The notes under the pieces: generated by a model
The model's input: the letters and a program-made list of their open reading frames with translations, nothing else
Database searches by the model: none
Told to the model about the DNA's origin: nothing
NCBI GenBank assembly: GCA_003153505.1
Contig: PLZA01000018.1
Location: 75,051 to 111,206 of the forward strand
DNA: 36,156 nt
Origin: Candidatus Dormiibacterota bacterium
GTDB lineage: Bacteria > Chloroflexota > Dormibacteria > Aeolococcales > Aeolococcaceae
Reading direction: 5' to 3'
Shown here: positions 31,794 to 36,156 of the stretch, in pieces
Numbering within the stretch: position 1 is the first letter of the stretch
How the letters are laid out: the number at the start of each line of letters is the position of its first letter
Position numbers and translations under genes: made by a program

Positions 31794-33038
31794 ATGTGTG
31801 ATCGCGACGGCGAAAGACACCAGGGTGACGAGATCGCCGAGCTTGCCGCGGCGACCGATCGATTGCGACGCCGCTCGAGAGTCGGGGCTCCGGTGGCCTT
31901 ACGCGACGATCTGATTCGCCTTCGCAGAGTCATCGATCGTATCGAGCTGGAGTTCTCGTCTGTGGCTGGCGCCTTTTCCGCAACCGAAGAGGAGGAGTGG
32001 CAGGGTTGTTTGAGCCCCACGCATTGGATGCGTCTCGAGTGTGGGATGACCGCGGTTGCGGCGGCGAACGCAATCGCCGTCGGCTCGCATGCTGACGGGC
32101 TCGCGGAAACCATCGCGGCTGTCGAGGAGGGAAAGCTCGGCTTTGCGCACCTCGCGTTGATGGCTGGGACGGCGCGGGCCTTTCAGGAGTCGCCGACGGC
32201 GACGCCGTTCGATGAGCAGCCACTCCTCGACCAGGCGATGAGTCACCCTCTGAGTCGCTTCCGAGTCGACTGCGCACATGCTCGCCATGCACACGACGTC
32301 CAGGCGTTCCAGGCTGAGCAATTGCGGGACGTGGAATATCGCACGCTCGACGTGCGTACGCACGAAGGAGGCGCGTTCTTCATCAAGGGATTCCTCGACG
32401 CGGTTGGCGGAGCAACCCTGTGTGCTGCGCTCGATCCGCTTGCCCGTCGCGCCGGCACCGACGACGATCGACCACGCGCCCGACGCTACGCGGACGCCCT
32501 GGTCGAACTTGCCGGGCACAGGCTTGACGCAGGGCAGCTCCCTCGCGTTGGCGGCCAGCGACCGCACCTCCAGGTCACGGCGAGCATCGAGACCCTCGTC
32601 GGGGCGACCGGCGCGCCGGCGGGAATGCTCGACCGTGCCGGGCCGATCAGCACGCCCACTGTGCAACGCCTGGCATGCGACGCGAGCGTTACCAGGGTGC
32701 TCCTTGGCCCTGACTCAGCCGTCGTCGACGTCGGGCGTGCCCGCCGTCTGCCGTCCGGGCCGACCCGACGCGCCCTTCATGCGCGTCACGGGGGATGCGA
32801 GTGGCCAGGATGCGACCGCCCGACGTCGTGGACCGCGGCGCATCACGTCGAGCACTGGGCGCATGGTGGGGCGACTGACCTCAGCAACCTTGTCCTCGTC
32901 TGCCACCGTCATCACTGGTTGGTGCATGAGGGTGGGTGGAAGCTCCTGCGAGGTGAGGACGGACAGATGATGTCCGTCGCGCCCGTGCCCGTCGTCCGGT
33001 GGCATTCGCGCGCACCCGATCCGACGGCCCGTACGTGA
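31794..33038 (+). CDS. DUF222 / 13E12-repeat protein with C-terminal HNH nuclease domain
   Basis: This is a 414-residue protein from the ATG at 31794; a GTG at 31779 would overlap its own -10 box. Residues about 20-320 are the helical DUF222 (13E12 repeat) region ('LSPTHWMRLECGM', 'VEEGKLGFAHLALMAG', 'FFIKGFLDAVGGATL'). Residues 330-385 are an HNH domain with all expected ligands: Cys335 and Cys340 ('CEWPGC'), His350-His351-x-x-His354, Asn365 and 'CHRHH' (370-374). The domain looks intact and is likely a metal-dependent nuclease. The family is abundant in actinobacteria, often in many copies and near mobile DNA, with no settled function. Here it is a single copy with no recombinase or repeat flanks visible. 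Confidence 0.88.
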   Translation: MCDRDGERHQGDEIAELAAATDRLRRRSRVGAPVALRDDLIRLRRVIDRIELEFSSVAGAFSATEEEEWQGCLSPTHWMRLECGMTAVAAANAIAVGSHADGLAETIAAVEEGKLGFAHLALMAGTARAFQESPTATPFDEQPLLDQAMSHPLSRFRVDCAHARHAHDVQAFQAEQLRDVEYRTLDVRTHEGGAFFIKGFLDAVGGATLCAALDPLARRAGTDDDRPRARRYADALVELAGHRLDAGQLPRVGGQRPHLQVTASIETLVGATGAPAGMLDRAGPISTPTVQRLACDASVTRVLLGPDSAVVDVGRARRLPSGPTRRALHARHGGCEWPGCDRPTSWTAAHHVEHWAHGGATDLSNLVLVCHRHHWLVHEGGWKLLRGEDGQMMSVAPVPVVRWHSRAPDPTART

Positions 33039-33045
33039 TGTACGG
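33029..33045 (+). terminator. Hairpin spanning the stop of the DUF222-HNH gene
   Basis: CCGTAC (33029-33034) pairs perfectly with GTACGG (33040-33045). The 5-base loop GTGAT contains the TGA stop. This is similar in layout to the hairpin at the end of the GNAT gene. Confidence 0.5.
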
Positions 33046-33217
33046 TCAGCCTCGCCCGATGACTGGCTGATCGACGCCTGTCTGCCGTTTAGGGTCGGAA
33101 TGCGCGGTCACATGATCGGGTCGACGCTCTCGCCGACATCGCGCATCGCGACGCGCGCCGAATGGCCTCGAGTGACGATGCGGACCGCTATGGTTGCGCC
33201 AGCCCACGCACATCGAG

Positions 33218-33232
33218 CCGCCTTGTCGGCGG
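33218..33232 (-). terminator. Short GC hairpin after the universal stress gene
   Basis: CCGCC (33218-33222) pairs with GGCGG (33228-33232) over a 5-base loop, two bases past the minus-strand stop at 33235. The remaining part of 33046-33217 shows no gene. Confidence 0.45.
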
Positions 33233-33234
33233 GC

Positions 33235-33699
33235 CTACACTGACCGGGCAGCCGCCTCAACAGAAGGCACGTGCACGATCAGGACGGGCACGCGGCTGTG
33301 ATGCAGCACGGCGTGACTCACGCTGCCGAGGAGAAACGACCCGGCATCGCCCCTTCCTCGCGACCCCACCACGATCAGATCGTGATCTCCAGCGCCTGCC
33401 TGTTGCAGGATTGCCTCGGCGGGCGAGGCATCGATCACGAGGACGCGTGCCTCGACCTCTGCCGGGATCCCATTCTTGGCCTCGTCCGCGATCGCCTGGG
33501 CTTCGCTGCGAACGCCGGCGACGAATTCGTCGACCGCACTCTGGGGCAGCGGGGCGACCGGGCCCCAGGGCATCAGCGTGCTGTAGGCGACCAAGACCGT
33601 CAGTGATGCCTTTTGCGTTCGGGCGATGTCAATCGCCTGAGTGAGCGCGACCTGCGCGTGCTGCGAGCGATCGACGCCGACGAGAATACTGGTGAACAT
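33235..33699 (-). CDS. Universal stress protein (UspA family)
   Basis: This is a 154-residue single-domain USP. The N-terminal strand is 'SILVGVDRSQHAQVALTQAI', with the Asp that contacts adenine. The C-terminal ATP-binding loop is 'GSRGRGDAGSFLLGSVSHAV' (G-x-x-G-x(9)-GS), followed by 'SRVPVLIVHVP'. The ATP-binding residues are intact, so it belongs to the nucleotide-binding subgroup. GGAG lies seven bases before the ATG. It is cytoplasmic and probably supports dormancy or stress survival, as in other family members. It is a separate unit, with hairpins on both sides. Confidence 0.9.
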   Translation of the reverse strand: MFTSILVGVDRSQHAQVALTQAIDIARTQKASLTVLVAYSTLMPWGPVAPLPQSAVDEFVAGVRSEAQAIADEAKNGIPAEVEARVLVIDASPAEAILQQAGAGDHDLIVVGSRGRGDAGSFLLGSVSHAVLHHSRVPVLIVHVPSVEAAARSV

Positions 33700-33799
33700 G
33701 GTGACTCTCCGTTGGATCCCGCGCCAGTCTGCGCAGTCTCCCGATTCTGGGCCATCACGGCGTGGCCACGGTCAGATTGAAGGAGCTTGCGGAGCACGA

Positions 33800-33823
33800 C
33801 GATGGCGCCGACACGCGCCATCG
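33800..33823 (-). terminator. Perfect 9-bp hairpin after the GGDEF-EAL gene
   Basis: CGATGGCGC (33800-33808) pairs perfectly with GCGCCATCG (33815-33823) over a 6-base loop, ten bases past the minus-strand stop at 33833. No U-tract follows. Confidence 0.7.
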
Positions 33824-33832
33824 CACGCTCGA

Positions 33833-35974
33833 CTACGCCACTCTGCCGAGGATGTCGGACCCGTCCGGACGGCAGCGGGCGATCAGATCCGCGATGGGCA
33901 TCGGTCGCGCGTAGAGGAATCCCTGTCCCGTCGTGTACCCGATGTCCAGCAAGGTGGATGCCTCGGCCTCCGTCTCGATGCCCTCGGCGACGATGCTCGC
34001 GCCGATCGCGGCACTGAGTTGGAGGATTGCCGTGGCCATCGCGCGGCCTTCCGCGCGCTTGTCGATGGCGGTCACGAACGCCCTGTCGAGTTTGATGACG
34101 TCGATCGGGAGGTCCTGGAGCCGCGACAGTGAGGAGTAACCGGTCCCGAAGTCGTCGATGGAGACCCGGACCCCAGTCGCCCGGAGCCGATCAAATGCAG
34201 TCCGGATCGAGCTGATGTCGCCCATCAGGGCGTCCTCGGTCACCTCAACCGTGAGGGCGCTGGCGGGCATCCCACTGCGGGCAAGCACCGCCTCCACCCA
34301 CTCAGCAAATCCTCCTGCGACGATCTGCCGCACCGAGACGTTAACTGCCACGTAGATGCCGTGATCCCGGCGCAGCGGGCGCATGTCTCGGCAGGCGGTG
34401 CCCATGATCCACCGACCGATCGGCACGATCAACCCGCTCCGCTCCGCGCCCGGTATGAACTCTGCCGGCGAGATGGATCCGCGCTGTGGATGGATCCAGC
34501 GTAGCAGCGCCTCCGCCCCGACGACGCTCTGATCGGTAAGGCTGACGATGGGCTGGTACGCCGCGTGAAACTCGCGACGGCTCAACGCGAGCCGGAGTCC
34601 GTCCTGGATCAGCAAGCGCTTGCTGACGTCACGTCGCATCGCCGCGTCGTAGAGGCGGAACTGTCCCGTGCCCGAACTTTTCGCATTGGACAGCGCCGAA
34701 CCCGCGTTGCGTACCAACGTCGATGTCGAGACGCCCGCGATCGACGCTTCCTCGAGTGCCACCCCGAGGCTACCAGTGATCCTGAGGATTCGACCCTCGA
34801 CATTGACGTCCGCGTCGAGCAGTGTGCGCATTCGCTGCGCAGCAAGTAGGGCTGTCGGGCCGTCGACCACAAACGGTGCAACCACCGCGAATTCGTCGCC
34901 ACCGTACTTGGCGACGACCGAGCCGGGGAAGCCGTTCGACAGCCGTCGGGCGACCTCGAGCAGGACAGCGTCACCAACGTCGTGACCGAGGCTGTCATTG
35001 ATCACGCTGAAGTCGTCGAGATCAAGAAGTAAGAGAGCGCCTGCGTTGTGGCCCGCCATCGCCAACTCGCTAAGATGCTCGACCAACGCGGCGCGGTGGA
35101 GAAGACCTGTGAGCGGGTCATGTCGCGCCGCGAACAGGCGCACCTCGTCTGCTCGACGACGTCTTGCTTCCGCCGACACCTCGGGAGAAATGTCGCTGGA
35201 CACAGAGACAACCCCGACGATCGCTCCATCGTCGTCTCGCATTGGCGCGTTGAGGCCAAGGTAGGTGCGGTCACCGATCACGGTCCGAGATGTTGTTTCG
35301 GATCCGCCAAGAGCTTGCTCGAGCGCCAGGATCGTGTCCGAGTTGTCGCTCAGTTCGGAGATGTGTTTGCCGAGAGACCTCATGTCAAGGTCGCCCTTCC
35401 TTGTCGCGCCGCTCGCTACAAACGTCAGCCGCAGGTCGCGGTTGAACGTGGTGAACGCCACGGGCAGGGCGGCGACTGCGGCATCGATGAGAGCCTGACT
35501 GCGGCGCTGAGCACTCTGCGCCGCGTGCTGGATGGTCAGGTCTCTGAAGAGGACGAACAGTGTCGTCGGGACGCCGGCCGCGTCGCGGACCGCGGAAACG
35601 GTGGACATCACGGGAAAGGTCGACCCATCGCGACGCTGCAGCGTGCGCTCAACGAAATACCCATCCACGGTGACCGCGGCAAGGCGCGCCACGGTGTTCT
35701 CGCTCGGGTCCTGGTCAGTCGGGAAGATCATCCCGACTGGCTTTCCAGTCACCTCACTGGCACTGAAGCCCGCCATGGCGCAGAAGGCGTCGTTCACGAC
35801 ACTGATGCGCAGGGACGCGTAGTCAACGATGAGTTGCCCAAGCGATCCGCGCTCGAACATGGTCTTGTAGAGCCTGAGGCTCTCGATAGCGCCTGCTTCG
35901 GCACTCCTGCCAGGTGCGTCGGGCTCAGGTGGCAGACAAGTGGCTGACGTGAAGCCCTGGACGCGGCGAGGCAT
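33833..35974 (-). CDS. PAS-PAS-GGDEF-EAL cyclic-di-GMP enzyme
   Basis: This is a 713-residue soluble protein with no membrane helix. PAS1 spans about 33-150 ('MFERGSLGQLIVDYASLR', 'VNDAFCAMAGFSASEVTG'). A second PAS-like domain spans about 160-268. GGDEF spans about 280-445 with an intact 'KYGGDEF' (356-362). EAL spans about 455-705 with the catalytic set in place: E488 ('EALLRW'), N545, E577, D607-D608 ('DDFGTGYSSL'), K628, E664 ('EGIE') and Q684. Both cyclase and phosphodiesterase motifs look active. The RxxD product-inhibition site five residues before GGDEF is absent ('GFPGSVVAKYGGDEF'). The PAS domains would set the balance from a cytoplasmic signal. ATG 35974 has no Shine-Dalgarno but has TAGGTT placed for leaderless transcription. 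Confidence 0.92.
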   Translation of the reverse strand: MPRRVQGFTSATCLPPEPDAPGRSAEAGAIESLRLYKTMFERGSLGQLIVDYASLRISVVNDAFCAMAGFSASEVTGKPVGMIFPTDQDPSENTVARLAAVTVDGYFVERTLQRRDGSTFPVMSTVSAVRDAAGVPTTLFVLFRDLTIQHAAQSAQRRSQALIDAAVAALPVAFTTFNRDLRLTFVASGATRKGDLDMRSLGKHISELSDNSDTILALEQALGGSETTSRTVIGDRTYLGLNAPMRDDDGAIVGVVSVSSDISPEVSAEARRRRADEVRLFAARHDPLTGLLHRAALVEHLSELAMAGHNAGALLLLDLDDFSVINDSLGHDVGDAVLLEVARRLSNGFPGSVVAKYGGDEFAVVAPFVVDGPTALLAAQRMRTLLDADVNVEGRILRITGSLGVALEEASIAGVSTSTLVRNAGSALSNAKSSGTGQFRLYDAAMRRDVSKRLLIQDGLRLALSRREFHAAYQPIVSLTDQSVVGAEALLRWIHPQRGSISPAEFIPGAERSGLIVPIGRWIMGTACRDMRPLRRDHGIYVAVNVSVRQIVAGGFAEWVEAVLARSGMPASALTVEVTEDALMGDISSIRTAFDRLRATGVRVSIDDFGTGYSSLSRLQDLPIDVIKLDRAFVTAIDKRAEGRAMATAILQLSAAIGASIVAEGIETEAEASTLLDIGYTTGQGFLYARPMPIADLIARCRPDGSDILGRVA

Positions 35975-35980
35975 GACTTC

Positions 35981-35986
35981 AACCTA
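35981..35986 (-). promoter_or_regulatory. TAnnnT -10 box for the leaderless GGDEF-EAL gene
   Basis: On the minus strand TAGGTT is followed by six bases and the ATG at 35974, placing +1 on the start codon. No ribosome binding site is present. Confidence 0.5.
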
Positions 35987-36022
35987 GCACCGCGAATACG
36001 AGCCCTCATGGTGCGGGGATTA

Positions 36023-36052
36023 CAGCGTTGCACGCAAGTTGCGTGAGCGCTG
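36023..36052. other. Interrupted hairpin in the non-coding end of the window
   Basis: Outer arms CAGCG (36023-36027) and CGCTG (36048-36052) flank an inner palindrome CACGCAA-G-TTGCGTG (36031-36045). It could be a terminator for a gene beyond the window or an operator for the GGDEF-EAL gene. No coding sequence is seen in 35987-36156. Confidence 0.4.
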
Positions 36053-36108
36053 CGAATCTGCGCCCCACATCGGTGTGGCCGCAGGGAAACCCTTAGAGAG
36101 GCGTGTTT

Positions 36109-36129
36109 GTCCGGGACCCGTCCGGGACC
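36109..36129. repeat. Tandem 10-bp palindromic repeat
   Basis: GTCCGGGACC occurs at 36109-36118 and 36120-36129. Each copy contains the inverted repeat GTCC-G-GGAC. The context is cut by the window end, and function is unknown. Confidence 0.4.
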
Positions 36130-36156
36130 GGCTCCTAGTGCACCGACTCAGGAATA

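Noticed and set aside
35987..36156. tRNA or attachment site at the window end
   Set aside because: No cloverleaf, anticodon arm or CCA end can be formed, and no integrase is seen.
1..36156. CRISPR array, insertion sequence or prophage
   Set aside because: No regularly spaced direct repeats, terminal inverted repeats, transposase, integrase or phage structural genes are visible.

Overview
The window is GC-rich DNA (clearly above 60% G+C by eye) from a bacterium that looks actinobacterial or from a related soil lineage. I cannot fix the phylum. The clues are a DUF222-HNH (13E12-type) protein, GTG starts, terminator hairpins without U-tracts, several genes that look leaderless with a TAnnnT box placed exactly for transcription to start at the start codon, and exported proteins ending in triple Cys-containing 'CDTR' modules. 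I see no rRNA, tRNA, CRISPR array, transposase or phage gene. There are about 22 protein genes, packed densely.

Region A (1-22849) is an island of exported proteins. It holds four secreted NHL beta-propeller proteins (1-1929, 2162-4069, 6951-8867, 14924-16759). I count exactly 12 NHL repeats in each, which fits two six-bladed propellers and little else. Next to them lie three putative TIM-barrel glycosidases: two GHL15-like paralogues (4080-6797 and 9085-10431) and a lipoprotein (16840-18033). The island also has a secreted phosphoesterase of the phospholipase C/acid phosphatase family, a BNR/Asp-box beta-propeller, a CysQ/inositol-monophosphatase-like phosphatase, a secreted protein with triple CDTR modules, and an Ig-like repeat protein with a sorting-signal-like C-terminus. 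Propellers and TIM barrels sit in adjacent, mostly convergent pairs. The likely theme is an extracellular or surface glycan-processing or adhesion apparatus, but no substrate can be read from the sequence.

Region B (23131-28210) holds housekeeping and accessory genes: a GNAT acetyltransferase, a spermidine-synthase-like membrane protein, a 78-residue membrane protein, an atypical SDR/epimerase and a PQQ-glucose/sorbosone dehydrogenase-like lipoprotein.

Region C (28137-31687) looks like a stress-response locus. An HxlR-family regulator with an N-terminal Cys is divergent from a yceI - DsbA-like - MFS exporter operon. A dyad lies between the -35 and -10 of the predicted operon promoter.

Region D (31794-36156) has a DUF222-HNH protein, a universal stress protein, and a PAS-PAS-GGDEF-EAL c-di-GMP enzyme, followed by a short non-coding end with a hairpin and tandem palindromes.
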